A model generated the notes under the pieces. That model worked only from the letters and a program-made list of their open reading frames with translations, searched no databases and was not told the origin of the DNA. The position numbers and the translations under genes were made by a program. DNA of 64,000 nucleotides from Phoronis australis (lineage: Eukaryota; Phoronida; Phoronidae): positions 439,229 through 503,228 of the forward strand of contig NMRA01000043.1 in the NCBI GenBank assembly GCA_002633005.1, given 5' to 3'. This document shows, one piece after another, positions 12,069-23,300 of this stretch (its first letter is position 1; every line of letters starts with the position of its first letter).

Positions 12069-13617
12069 TAAATAGGATTAATCTAGACATCCTGCATGAA
12101 AAATAAATGTTTTTCCACCACGAAGTTTGGTAAGGTGATCGTTTAAGAATGAATTGAAACATCGCTGTTTTGTTGCGTTTATCACATATTTATGCCGTAG
12201 CTCGAAATTTTATTGTTGATTGACGAGTGGCTCACCCCAATTCTTGTCTTAGGCCTACTTCTTTGCCGAGCATGTTTGGCGCAACGGCAAGTGAAGAATG
12301 CCGGGCGGTCGAGATAAAACAGCTAGCCGCAGAACCATACGCTGAAAATGTCATTAAGTCACGGAGTGTCGACTATAACATCCCAAACACAAAAACATCT
12401 GAATTAAGTTTGTCAAACTTTTATTACAACTAATTTTAAAACTGCTCTCTGACAATGAACTTGGCAGCTAGTACGAGACTGTAACCATAAATTTGATGTC
12501 TGCTGTGACCTCTGCAACACGTGAAGCTTGCAGGCGTGCACTTTAGCAAGGTCACATCTTGAAATATTTGCAATCCAAGTAGAGGCTGCGTGGTCTCTGG
12601 TCGTCTGCGCTGCGCAGGGCAAAGTAACAAGACTGCAGGACGGCACGAGGCTATTACTCAGCAATTCTGTAAATTTAGTGAATAACTAATCTGAGGGCAA
12701 GAGAACCTTTGTTGGGATCATCCGCTGTCATGAAATTTTTTGGCGACGTGACGATAACGCTCTTTGAAAAGTGCTACGCGTTCCGAGTGCGTGTGTGGTG
12801 TGGGGACTTAGATCTCGAGGTAAGATTAACCGCCCAGGGCGGTTGCCTGTCGTAATAAGCGCCCATGTTCGGTTAACCGCCCACCCTGGATTTCTTGAAA
12901 TTTCACGTTTAAGCGCCCATGTCTGGTTAACCGCTCACCCCCAAATTTTTTGGGTTTGCCAATTTAACCACCCAGGGTGTTAACCCGAACGATTACGGTA
13001 AGATTACTAGGACACTCCAGTTAATGAAAGAAAGAAGTTGGGCCTTTCAACTCATAAATAAATATATAATGTAAATAAAATGTATATAAAATGTTGCAAT
13101 GTTCAAACTATTTTCAAAGTATTTAGTAGACCTGTCAATCATAAGCACTGTTTGGTTACCAGAGAGTCTCTGCCATAGACATCTTAGCATCATCTGTGCA
13201 TTTTTCTTGTGTTGGTAACTGCAGCTTTGATGACTCCTTGTACATAATATAAAGCTAGTTAAGATGATATGATAAACTTTATAACAGCAATTTGCACTTG
13301 TAGTTCAACCAAAACATGTAATATCTGTAATACCTGTTTGGTTAACTATTTGGCTATTTTCGTAAATATAGAAATAAAAGTCTTGATCCACACAGTTGTT
13401 TAGTAAAACAGATCACTACAAGAAGGCTGTTTTTGTAAACTTACATGTAAAAGCCTTGTTCAATGCATTTTTGTAAAAAATCTGTGTGGGGGGGAGGGGG
13501 TTACTGGTGAATGGTGGTGGGGAGTGGTGGTAATGCGTCGTTGGAAACATGGACGCACTGGAATATAGGGAACCCCATTTTGAACACCCTATTTTCGAAA
13601 TCCTGGATAAAGCCCTA

Positions 13618-13625
13618 CCGGTCTT
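13618..13625. repeat. Target-site duplication of B1, right copy
   Basis: CCGGTCTT directly follows the right end of B1 and matches the left copy at seven of eight bases. Confidence 0.6.
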
Positions 13626-16420
13626 CAATACATATCATACCTTGCTATGCTGAAACAATATCTATCTAATTACTAGCCAGAGAATGACAAAGGCCTAAGA
13701 GCAGACAATACTTTACAAGTCCTAAGACAAATAGATCATGCTTGCTGTCTGGCCCACTAACCAATAAGGAGCTGACAAGCGTGACTAACCTTCTATAATC
13801 AATACTATTGGCTAGAAATGAACAAACAATATGTACATTCAGTTGGACTATACCTGTCCTACATCTAGGTCAGAGAATCTATTGATTGATAAATATCAAG
13901 AAATTTTGAGGCAACTAATATATGAACTTGATTGACAAGGAACATGAATGAATTGACTACATGACACTCAGTCCTTGTCTGAATCCTGCAATAAAAGTGC
14001 TTTTGAGATAGAACTTAAGTTGAATGACCCTGCATTACAAAGAGAGATAAGGTCCAGCACAGATACTCGATAAAAGATTCGCGACTCCGTCATACCTCGC
14101 GGCCTAACGCGAACTACGTGATTGGTCAGTTGGTGCACATGACCAGCTTCGTTTGTATCTGTCGTTAGCAAGCCATTAGCAACTAGCATCAAAAACAGCC
14201 ATTTTCACGTCTTGATTACATCAGTTTACTTCTTTGATCAGAATTTTATTTTGCTTCTTCGATGCGACACAAATAGAGAAGGTGGAAAATAAAACGAACT
14301 GTGCAGCGTCCTTTTGGGTCAGCAAAGAGAAGCAGGAAAGAGAGCAAATTTCAAAAGCAAAAGAGCCTAAATTAGCACTCAACAGGCGTAAGTCAGCAAG
14401 CGCACTGACTTGACCAGTGTTGCTGTGATAGTAAATGAATATTATCAGTAAATAGTTCAAGCAATAATATGCCTAACAGGAGACGAAATTAATCCAGGCT
14501 CTGCTTTCTGCAAAGAAATGACAATGGTAAAATTGTATGTGTACCATGGCGCTAATGTTCAGTTGATTAAAGAGGAAGTTCATGCAGTGACTGGTGTTTT
14601 CTTGACATGTTCCAGTTGAACAACATGAATAAACTGTCACGTCCTAGTCCCCTGCAGAAACCCTGACATTTAGTAAAACCAAGAAGTAGGCCTATGCTGG
14701 CTTTTCACAGGAAATAGCCTTGGTAGACTGGTATACGTTCACGGTCACCTTTTTTGCGTTCACAATCACCATAGAGAATTAACAACATCATTCCCGATCG
14801 CCGTCTCACACAAGGACCTGCTTGTATTGGTAAATATCTCAAATTGTTTCACAAATCATAACTAACAAAGGTGTCACCAGGGACGATTAAACTATAAACG
14901 TCACACGTCTCTTCTTAAGAACCGTGGAATTGTTAATAACACGGAGAAATTGTCGATTTTACGAGGCGCAAGGCATTTTACCGAAAGCCATTGCTTTCTG
15001 AGCTCTTTATTTTAAAAAATAAGCAAAAGCCAAGTATTATTTCAGATCCACAACAAAGGTCACACTTTGACACTTTTCTGTGTGTAACATTTGTACCAAA
15101 GTGGCCTCTATTTAAGCAGAAAATGACACTTAAACTCAACGGGTACGTAACTGTCGTCTGCCATTTTTGGTGCAAGGTCTCGTTCTCGATTGCCTTCCGG
15201 GGTTCTCGATCGCGGGTTGGCCGGGGTGTATATGTTCACATGAGATTTGAACAATTATATACAATCAGCAATTTACCAGTATATTTATTAACACAAAAAT
15301 TTTTATCTACTCTCACTTTATAAACAACGTACGAAAGTGTTTTTGATTCAATAGTCTGCGACTTATTTGCTCTTTTGGACTTTCGAAAAATGGTTCAAAC
15401 GATTTTACTAGACTTTGTGTTGAACATTCCAAACAATGACAGAGGCATATCCAAATAAGATCAGTTGTTGTGAAAAATCAATACTTGAAGCTAAATTAGT
15501 GACAAGAACACAATGATTGAACTGGTGAAAATTACTACCCTAAACATGTTATTGTGTTTATGGACCTCTCACTATGAATAAAATGGCTGCGACATTTATA
15601 AAACTAATATGTAATTATACAAACAGACAATAGCAGCAAGAAAGCTTCACTTAGCTACCACAGGTGTAGTGCTACTCTAAGATGAGGTGTGTTTATCAAG
15701 TCACATGCCAGTGAAGCAAGAGAAAACATTAGATGCCAACTTTTGACAGTTAGTTTAGCAGCAGACAAACTGGTAAGATGGTAAATAGGACAGTAAGCCC
15801 AGCACAACAACGCCCATTATTTCTATTGTCTTAACAAGTTAATTCCGGTTATACTGAGTCGGTTGGGTGAACTATGCTTCAAAAACTCAACCATGGTAAC
15901 AGTGGGTAAGTAATTCAAAGATGAAATAAGCTTTGTCAGTGTGCATGCACCATCTGTTGATTCACAGAAATCGCATACATTTTAAGTACAAACTGCCAAT
16001 TTTGTGCGCTTTGATCGTTTTCAAGCCGACTACATTTGCAGCAGTTGCAAGAGTATGAAAATTCAAATTTTGTTTTAACTTAATTCTTCATATTAGAGCA
16101 CAATATGGCAGCAATTGTTTAGATTATAAACTTCTCAACAAAACATAATTTGGTATAACTATATTTTATTTCAGAAGAGTTTGTCCAACACAGTCATTAT
16201 CAAGCATCACATGGTGAAGTTTCAAGCATTTCAGCAAAGAAATAAATGGGGAGGGAGAGGGCACAGTCCCTCACTTAACATTCAACTACATGTGTTTTGA
16301 ATTTACTTCTAACAATGTGTTAGCATTAGTCAACAAATAACCAATGTTTTACTCTGTCCTGATACTTTTTTCTCGATGCCTTTGGAAATTACATGTATTT
16401 TATTTTGCCAATTTCTCTTG
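13626..16420. other. Unique AT-rich DNA, no gene recognised
   Basis: Short ORFs here (for example 14991-15323, and 14221-14460 on minus) resemble no family and have no consistent splice frames. No repeat structure noticed. Confidence 0.45.
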
Positions 16421-16423
16421 CTA

Positions 16424-16846
16424 AAGTGCCGTTTACACTTACAAAGTTGACACGGATCAGCTGACATGGAACAAGTTGTTCCAGTGTAAACGGACTGAAA
16501 CAGCGCTAATTGACACCGCGGTGACAAATTTTTGCCACCCGTTTGTGAGGTAGAGCAATTTGCGCCCGAACATCTTGCGCCATGTCACTTATAAGTCTTA
16601 ACGCGAAACTGGAGCAAGGCGGAAAGGATCATCTTTACTGCGCTTGTGCAATGACCTACATACGGGTTCTTTGTCTCTGCAACTCTCGTCATTTGTAAAC
16701 CTGCACATGTGCAATACAGTCTCTCCGGCCTTTAATTTTCGTCTTGCCACGGTTAGTGAGTTGCGTATTTAAACGACCGCTTGACACGGGTCAGTTTGCT
16801 CTGTGTCAATTGCGCTGAGCCAAAAGTTGATGTCTAAACGGGACTT
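16424..16846. mobile_element. MITE candidate with AAGT(G/C)CCGTTTA ends
   Basis: The left end AAGTGCCGTTTACACTTACA and right end, reverse complemented AAGTCCCGTTTAGACATCAA, are imperfect inverted repeats about 420 bp apart. Inside, GTTGACACGGATCAG and its mirrored counterpart (around 16780-16800) extend the symmetry. The flanks are TA on the left and AA on the right, so a TA target is possible but not proven. No coding capacity. Confidence 0.5.
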
Positions 16847-16849
16847 AAG

Positions 16850-17328
16850 AGAAGACCCAAAGAAGGCTGTCCAGAGGGTTAATAGAGCAAGGTAACCAAA
16901 CCCTTGCACACACATTATCCATAACTCCAGCAAAAGATATGGCTATATCTGTACAACTCAGTTCTAACAGATCAACAGAGTGCCTTGGTAACCAGATTTA
17001 CAAGTTCACCACCAAGTTTGCCCAACACTTGTCACTGGCCAGACCGAACTTGAACTTTGCAGGGCATCAAAATTGTCATGGGCACATAGGACACTCAGTG
17101 TCAGTGATGTTATGTAATAGAATCTTCCTAAACTTAAGTTTATTGAACCTTAGTTTATTGAACTCAGAATTCACCCATTTTACAGCTGAGTGCACAACAA
17201 CTCAAATGGACAAAAGGTGCTATTTCACAGGTGAGAAACAAAATGACCACCAGACCCAAAATAGGACTGCCAGTCCTCCAATCAGACTGACTCACCACAA
17301 AACAGGACCTAGGGGCAACTATTATTAA
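16850..17328. other. Unassigned DNA with one 129-codon ORF
   Basis: The ORF at 16939-17328 has a short internal repeat (FLNLSLLNLSLLN) but no recognisable domain or neighbour exon. I do not call it a gene. Confidence 0.4.
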
Positions 17329-17330
17329 AA

Positions 17331-17420
17331 TCTCTTGGTCTATTTACACCGACCTCTTGTCTATTTCACGACGTTTCGGTCGGTCTATTCTCCGGCCATC
17401 GTCAGGTCTTCGCACGTTCT
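17331..17420 (+). repeat. Dispersed repeat G, copy 1
   Basis: GGTCTATTTACACCGACCTC followed by ACGACGTTTCGGTCGG and CATCGTCAGG. Related sequences in the same orientation lie at 26968-27058 and 57034-57116. CCGACC (17350-17355) and GGTCGG (17381-17386) can pair around the centre. Tails of this style (CTGACGAnGGCC...GAAACGTC on the minus strand) recall those of Penelope-like elements, but no reverse transcriptase is adjacent. Confidence 0.45.
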
Positions 17421-17643
17421 TAGAAGAACGAGCACGGATATGTGGTACACTCATGATGTGATTTTTTCCTGCCTCAGACAAAAAAATGGCTATAATGTAA
17501 TGAATTGAAACAAACGAATGACACTAGGTAAAACAGAATAATTCTATTTCAAAAATGCAGCTTTGTCCAGTGTTTACTGAATGAAAGTGTTCACTAAACA
17601 GGACTTCATTAAGCAAGAATCTAATCAGCAAGCACGTTCAGGA

Positions 17644-18047
17644 AACACTATGGTGTGCATAATCACGGGTGCATACTCTAACAAACACGATGGTGTGCAT
17701 AATCACAGGTGCATACTCTAACAAACACGATGGTGTGCATAATCACGGGTGCATACTCTAACAAACACGATGGTGTGCATAATCACGGGTGCATACTCTA
17801 AAAACATTATGGTATGCATAATCACGGGTACATACTCTAACAAACACGATGGTGTGCATAATCACGGGTGCATACTCTAACAAACACTATGGTGTGCATA
17901 ATCACATGTGCATACTCTAACAAACACGAAGGTGTGCATAATCCCGGGTGCATACTCTAACAAACAGTATGGTGTGCATAATTACAGGAGCATACTCTAA
18001 CAAACACGATGGTATGCATAATCACGGGAGCATATTCTAACAAACCA
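17644..18047 (+). repeat. 40-bp minisatellite, about 10 copies
   Basis: The unit contains CGATGGTGTGCATAATCACG followed by GGTGCATACTCTAACAAACA. Copies differ by a few substitutions, are contiguous and have no unique spacers. Confidence 0.92.
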
Positions 18048-18769
18048 ATGTCTACTAACGTGAATGGTTGGTGACGGGGGAATTATGGGACAGAATTCAC
18101 TATTTCCATTTTGTAAGCAAAGAATTCTTACTCAAGTGCAGCGCAAGTGGCATATGTCTACAGAACTGAGCTCTAACGAGAAAAGAATAGCGAAAGTCCC
18201 TAGCAAGACTACAACAATTAACAGCCATAGATTGGTAACAATGTGCCTATGTTTTTATCCAGGTTACTAGGCAGGGTGCTAACATTGGGGAACTCAATAA
18301 TTGGGGAACTCAAAAATTGGGGTTAGACATAAACCAAACTTGAGCAAATAAAAACAGAAATTTTGAGAAGTCAAGGGTTCGTAGTCGATAGGGTAAACAC
18401 CTAACCAGTTACAAAACAGAGTCAAATAAAACATTGGAGAATGGTGGTCAATATTACGGGGGGGGGGGGGGNGGCTTGAGCATCTAGAATGGAGTAATTT
18501 TCCAATGCAAACATTATGTGTAGGCCACACGCTGCTCACATGAATGGTTTCACAGCTTTTTGCACATGGGCACAATCATTGGGAACATAAAATGGCGCAT
18601 ATAATAAAGTTTCTGTCATATAAGCAGGGTACATTAAAGGTGGAAATTTGGAAATATTCAGGGTGTTCAGTAAGCTGAAATAACTTGGATGAGAATGGTA
18701 TTTGGGTAGGAAACTCCACTGAAACTGTTGCCAGCACATCCCAGGGAAGTAAGAGGAGAACAGCTGACA
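18048..18769. other. Unassigned DNA with a G-run and an unresolved base
   Basis: A G-run at about 18458-18474 is broken by N at 18472, a sequencing or assembly gap. No gene seen. Confidence 0.6.
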
Positions 18770-19217
18770 CCTGCGCAGTTAACTGGACCGTACTGGCTTC
18801 GGTAGTTAATGACCATCGAAGTAAAGAGTTGGTGACGCTGACGTCATCGAAGTTAACGCAAGGTAGCGCTGCACGCTAAGATTTTTTTCAATGTGACAAT
18901 TTGGAACATTTAAATGTGCTCAATGACATAAAACTCATTTTTAAATCGGTTGGTAATCATTAAACCAAAAAATAAGTAGTTATTAGTGACGGCACTACTC
19001 TGTAACTGTTGACGATAACAGTGGCACCTGGCGATAACTTCGATTGGACCGGAGTTAAGCGTTCATACTGCACCGCAGCGTCGACGCTGCGGTCTTAAAT
19101 CCACCTATTAACTGCGATGTTAACTGGAACTCTTAACTGCGATCCAGGACCGGAGTTAAGCGTTCATACTGACCGCAACTCCCCAAACCATCGACGCGTC
19201 GACGTTAGTATGAAAGG
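18770..19217 (-). mobile_element. MITE F, copy 1 (truncated, reverse)
   Basis: This stretch is the reverse complement of 20926-21380 at moderate identity. It ends at 19217 with GTTAGTATGAAAGG, the counterpart of the CCTTTTCATACTAAC start of copy 2. It is rich in TTAACT(T/G)CGA(A/T) motifs. The far end homologous to copy 2's CTATGAAAGGG is missing. Confidence 0.6.
19072..19093. repeat. Perfect 22-bp palindrome in MITE F
   Basis: CCGCAGCGTCGACGCTGCGG with one further matching base at each side reads the same on both strands. The equivalent site in copy 2 (about 21055-21085) is degenerate. Confidence 0.9.
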
Positions 19218-19239
19218 CCCTACAGAGGCAAATGCAAAA

Positions 19240-19435
19240 AGTAAATTGTCACCAGGAGGTACAGTGGAACTCAGATCAGTCTGAAATTCATCTTCATCTG
19301 TCGTCAGCTTCATAGGAACACATCAACCAATTCTCACTAATATCCTGCTAGGGATTTAGGAGATACAGCAGTGGCCACCTGACACCCAGAGATGATGACA
19401 CTATGCTCCCACATGAGTACGTGGGTGCATTATAA
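19240..19435 (-). mobile_element. Element E, degenerate reverse copy
   Basis: GTACGTGGGTGCATTAT near 19410-19435 and TTTAGGAGATACAGCAGTGG near 19360 match the reverse complement of the 44.8-46.5 kb repeat element E1 and the copy at 22880-23300. Confidence 0.5.
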
Positions 19436-19440
19436 TGTAA

Positions 19441-20925
19441 AGGACAAAGTCATGAAAATATTAGGTGAGTAAAATTTTTTTATTTTAAAGTACTGAATAG
19501 ACACTGAATAATGCCTGTTTCAACATTAAGCTGATATTTTGGACAGCTGTAGCTGGTGCACCACTAGGAACTACTGTTGACACCTACCCTCAATAGCATA
19601 TCTAAGAAAACAAATGTGGAATGCAGTCTGATTCAAAAGCTCTACAAAATCCATCATACAATCTAAATTTCATTAACATTTCATAGCAGGCTAGATATAG
19701 ACCAGAACAACGCACAATTCGTTTTTACCAAACGTTGATCTTGATTCAGAATGAACAGAATATGAAAACGGGAATGGGAAATATGTCTACAAGACACTAT
19801 GAACTAAACCAAATTAATAGCACGAATGGCACTTATGAAATTAATATCTTTACAAATCTGCCATCATCGAATGTTTATCAAGCCAGACATTCATCACATC
19901 ATGCTGAACAAAAATGAAGAGGGAAGTCTTCAAATGGCATTAGCGTGGTTTAGGTGCTAACCCATTTACGTGATAACCGCAGACACTGAGAAGAGATGTA
20001 TGAGGTGAGTGTACAATGACCTCTTCAGTAGTGGGTGTTAAGTTGAAAGTCCCACATCAACATATCAGGCATCAGTTATTTTTGGAGACTTGAGTGAATG
20101 AAAATAGGTCTACACGCCTGCCCTTGGACTCCTCACATCCCTACATCAAATAGGATATACTCCACTGATGGGTGTGATTTTCATGATCAATTTAACACTT
20201 ATTAACTGAAGCAAAATGTATAGGAAACTTGGAAGGAACCACTGGTCAATTCAAGTGGACACATTAGTCAGGTATGAAATGCTTGGATATCTGAAGTGAG
20301 TATAATAAAGACTTGACTTGCAATTAAGGAAGGGCTGTGAAGTGAAGGCAAGGTGAAGCCTTGTCAGTCACTGCTAGGGTGAGATGACATCATGTTACCA
20401 TGGATTGTGCATGAGTAATACATTTTTCACGTCCATTCACACACTCATTTACACTCATAGATTCGACAAAAACGCTTCACTTTTAATGAACATAATAATG
20501 ACTTGAATGAATGAATGAAGTAGCAGCCTCTGATCAATCATGCTCTACAAAATATATTGTAAATCTCAGCAGAATACAAGCAGAGACAATGAAAACAAGG
20601 CATGTGTAAAACGGTATCATAAATAACAAAATAAAAGTACAAACTCAAAACTGATGAATTCAACGGTCTTACAGAGATAAAAAGTCATTCAACATGTTGG
20701 AGGACGACTACCGTTTCCACACCATTCATCTAATGTTCATTGCTGCCTACACACAAGCTAGGAATAACAGTAATTGAAAGTCAATACTTTTCAACTAAAA
20801 AAATGTCATACTTTTCAACTTGATCACTTACTATTGTAAGTCTCGTGAAAAGGCTTACTTATTACAATTTGCTTTTGCAACAAACTTAAGCAAACTATTC
20901 ACCAGCAAAGTGGAGTCCCTATATG
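19441..20925. other. Unique AT-rich DNA between the two F copies
   Basis: No gene or clear repeat recognised. Confidence 0.45.
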
Positions 20926-21409
20926 CCTTTTCATACTAACGTCGATGCGTCGATGTTTTGGGGAGTTGCGGTAAATGTGAATGGTTAACTTCGAGGTCCT
21001 GGATCGACGTTAATAGCGCCAGTTAACTTCGCAGTAAATAGGTGAATTTAACAGCAGAGCACAGACGCTGTGGTGTTGTATGAACAGTCAACTTCAGTCT
21101 CGCCACTGTTATCGTCAGTTAAAGGGTAGTGTTGTCGCTAGTAGTTTCTTATATTTTGTTTGAATAATCAGCAAACAAATTAAAAATAAGCCCATGTGGA
21201 TATTTTGAAACTGTCACGTCAAAATAAATCTTAGCATGCACAGGATGCATCAGTGTTACCTTGCGATTACTTCAATGACAACAGCGTCACCTATCGTTTA
21301 CTTCGATGCCGTTAAAACTATCGAAGCTGACATGAATGATTCAATTAACATCACAGTTTATGTCGACGCTACGCTTATACCGGACTTAAGTTATGGTACT
21401 ATGAAAGGG
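20926..21409 (+). mobile_element. MITE F, copy 2 (complete)
   Basis: The ends CCTTTTCATACTAA and (reverse complement of the right end) CCCTTTCATAGTACC form short inverted repeats 484 bp apart. The interior repeats GTTAACTTCGAGG-like motifs. No clear target duplication was found. It lies in opposite orientation to copy 1. Confidence 0.6.
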
Positions 21410-22879
21410 TTTTTTAAAACTTTATAAAAAGCACAAGGTTCTGTTTTATTCAAATTTCGTTGAAAACACGACCGCACTTTTTGTTTGACAGCATACTACA
21501 AACTCGCTGGTAGTCTCTAAACAATCTCCTATATTCATGCGTGCAGCTATGTAATAAAACACAGAGAAACATAACATACAAACAAGTTAAAACACTATCT
21601 ATATTTTGAGACCACATGTATTTGTTTCGTTAAAAATTACTCTTGTCGCCATTAGTGACAATAAGTACAATAGGCAATGCACAAGCATCAGGCAAAGAAA
21701 ATAACAATTTCCATGGAACTGTTTTGGTCCAATGAAAGCAAGAGAACAACCTCTGCTTCCAGGGCAGGTGATGAAGATGTAACATTTTTTATATTCAGAT
21801 ATGGTGTTGGTTTTTTAGTGCAAGTCATTTTAACATCCCACAGAACACTTAGTAATTTGGTGGCATAATGACCAAAAAGAATGTGAAAAATGCATTGTTC
21901 ATATCCGGAAAAAGTTGAGTCGCTTAGGACACAGTATGGCTGACAAGTGAAATTATTCATTTTTTCATAAAAGATATGTAAACGCCTTCTCATTTGAAAT
22001 GAGCTTTTCTCAAATAGCAGTAGCACCAAATGAACGTTGTCCCATGTTCAAACTCTGAATCACAGCTACCACTCGACAATAATTTTTTATATTTTGAACA
22101 TTTTAACGACCTACACAACAATGGTAGAAGCATTTGAAAAATGAAAAAGGACAATTTCAGCAATTATCTTTTTTCTGAAATTGGTTATATTAAAAAATTC
22201 CAAAAACAGTCCTATTGGTATGCACTGTAACAACAGAGATTATTCCAGTGGGCTATCATTCAATGAGATAAACACATATTCATTAACATCATGTACAGTG
22301 TAATGAATAAATTATAACTTTTTAAACTGTTGAATTGCTGGTTCATGATGCTGGCACTGACTTCACAGATCACCAGAAACAGTGTCAAATTTTTCCTATA
22401 TACCTTTCTCTATAGAAGCCAAGTCATGAATTGTTCTGAAAATGACAGTTTGTAGTTACTGTACATACATTCAACAGGACGTGACAATGGCCAATAACTT
22501 ACTACTTTGATTAAAATTAAAGAATCACTAAAATTTCCTAAAATCAATCATAACACAAACCACAAGATCAATGTATCACGTTGAAACGCGCTGACGCTCA
22601 CAACAGCACTGCGTCTGTAGCACACCCTCTACAAAGAGCGCATCGCTCGATACGTGGGGATATTTTAATATATTTTAGTACCGACGCTGGTCATTTTAGT
22701 TTTACTAGTTTTACTATTTTATATTTTTATTGGTCTGTAACTGCACAGCATTGCAACATCTATTTGATTTCAGTATGCTTCTAGGTTAGCTTATTAGAAT
22801 TATAAAATGGTCACTAGATGGTACCGAATACATAAAACTCGTTTGAAAATGGGAAGGTGTCATCACTTTCGGAAAAGAA
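21410..22879. other. Unique AT-rich DNA
   Basis: No supported gene. The 113-codon minus ORF at 21688-22029 has no recognisable domain. Confidence 0.4.
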
Positions 22880-23300
22880 ATTTATTTGCAAAGATCTTGC
22901 TGGAGGTTTAGGAGATACAGCCGCACACGCAAAAAATGCCACAAGGGGGCACCAAAGTAGGTGAACGCATCAGAAAATACAAACATCATTTGTGCTCTTG
23001 TTAGTAGGGCACAATTGGGAAGTTTCACTCTGATCCTTTGAGTGGCTTGGTGGTCAAGAAGTAAAAATTCATCAAGGCTCTCCGAAGATACATAAAACAG
23101 TGAAATTGCTATCAGGGGACACATTGGTATTCAGATCCATCTAAAAGTCGCGATCATCTGTTATCTCCATAGGAACAATTTTCATGAACATCCTCCAATG
23201 GGCTTTGGAAACAGCAGTAGATGCTGGACACCCTGACGTCACACAGAGAATCAGATGATGGCAATACTCGACCACACATAAATACGTGGGCGCATAGCAA
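22880..23300 (-). mobile_element. Element E, reverse copy
   Basis: It ends in AAATACGTGGGCGCATAGC, whose reverse complement corresponds to the ATGCGCCCACA start of E1 at 44775. GGTTTAGGAGATACAGCCG and CACAAGGGGGCACC are reverse-complement versions of the E1 phrases around CTAGTGGC. It is a shorter and older copy than E1. Confidence 0.6.

Larger units (their letters stand above)
8740..12998 (+). mobile_element. GCCC-family DNA transposon A3, carrying nested A4
   Basis: The tips CCGTAATCGTTCGGGTTAAC and its exact reverse complement are flanked by TA (8738-8739, 12999-13000). Removing A4 and one TA leaves about 2441 bp, matching A2. Left array 8754-8935 holds seven TTAAnnGCCC-type motifs; right array 12825-12985 holds about six in the same orientation. 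Compared with B2 (49525-49550), the sequence either side of A3 closes up to CACATTGTAA...TACTAGGA. This shows that A3 landed at a TA inside B1. Confidence 0.88.
8631..13617 (+). mobile_element. hAT-like MITE B1, split by A3
   Basis: The left end CAGGCCTTCATGCAG and the right end (reverse complement TAGGGCTTTATCCAGGA) match the ends of B2 at 49390-49880. The flanking 8-mers CCTGTCTT (8623-8630) and CCGGTCTT (13618-13625) differ at one base, as expected of an old 8-bp target duplication. CAGG ends with 8-bp duplications are typical of hAT elements. The body is in two parts, 8631-8737 and 13001-13617, separated by A3. Nothing in it encodes a transposase. Confidence 0.75.

Noticed and set aside
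16939-17328. 129-codon ORF
   Set aside because: No domain, no partner exons, low-complexity internal repeat.
17644-18047. Possible CRISPR array
   Set aside because: Units are contiguous with no unique spacers, and the DNA is animal; it is a minisatellite.
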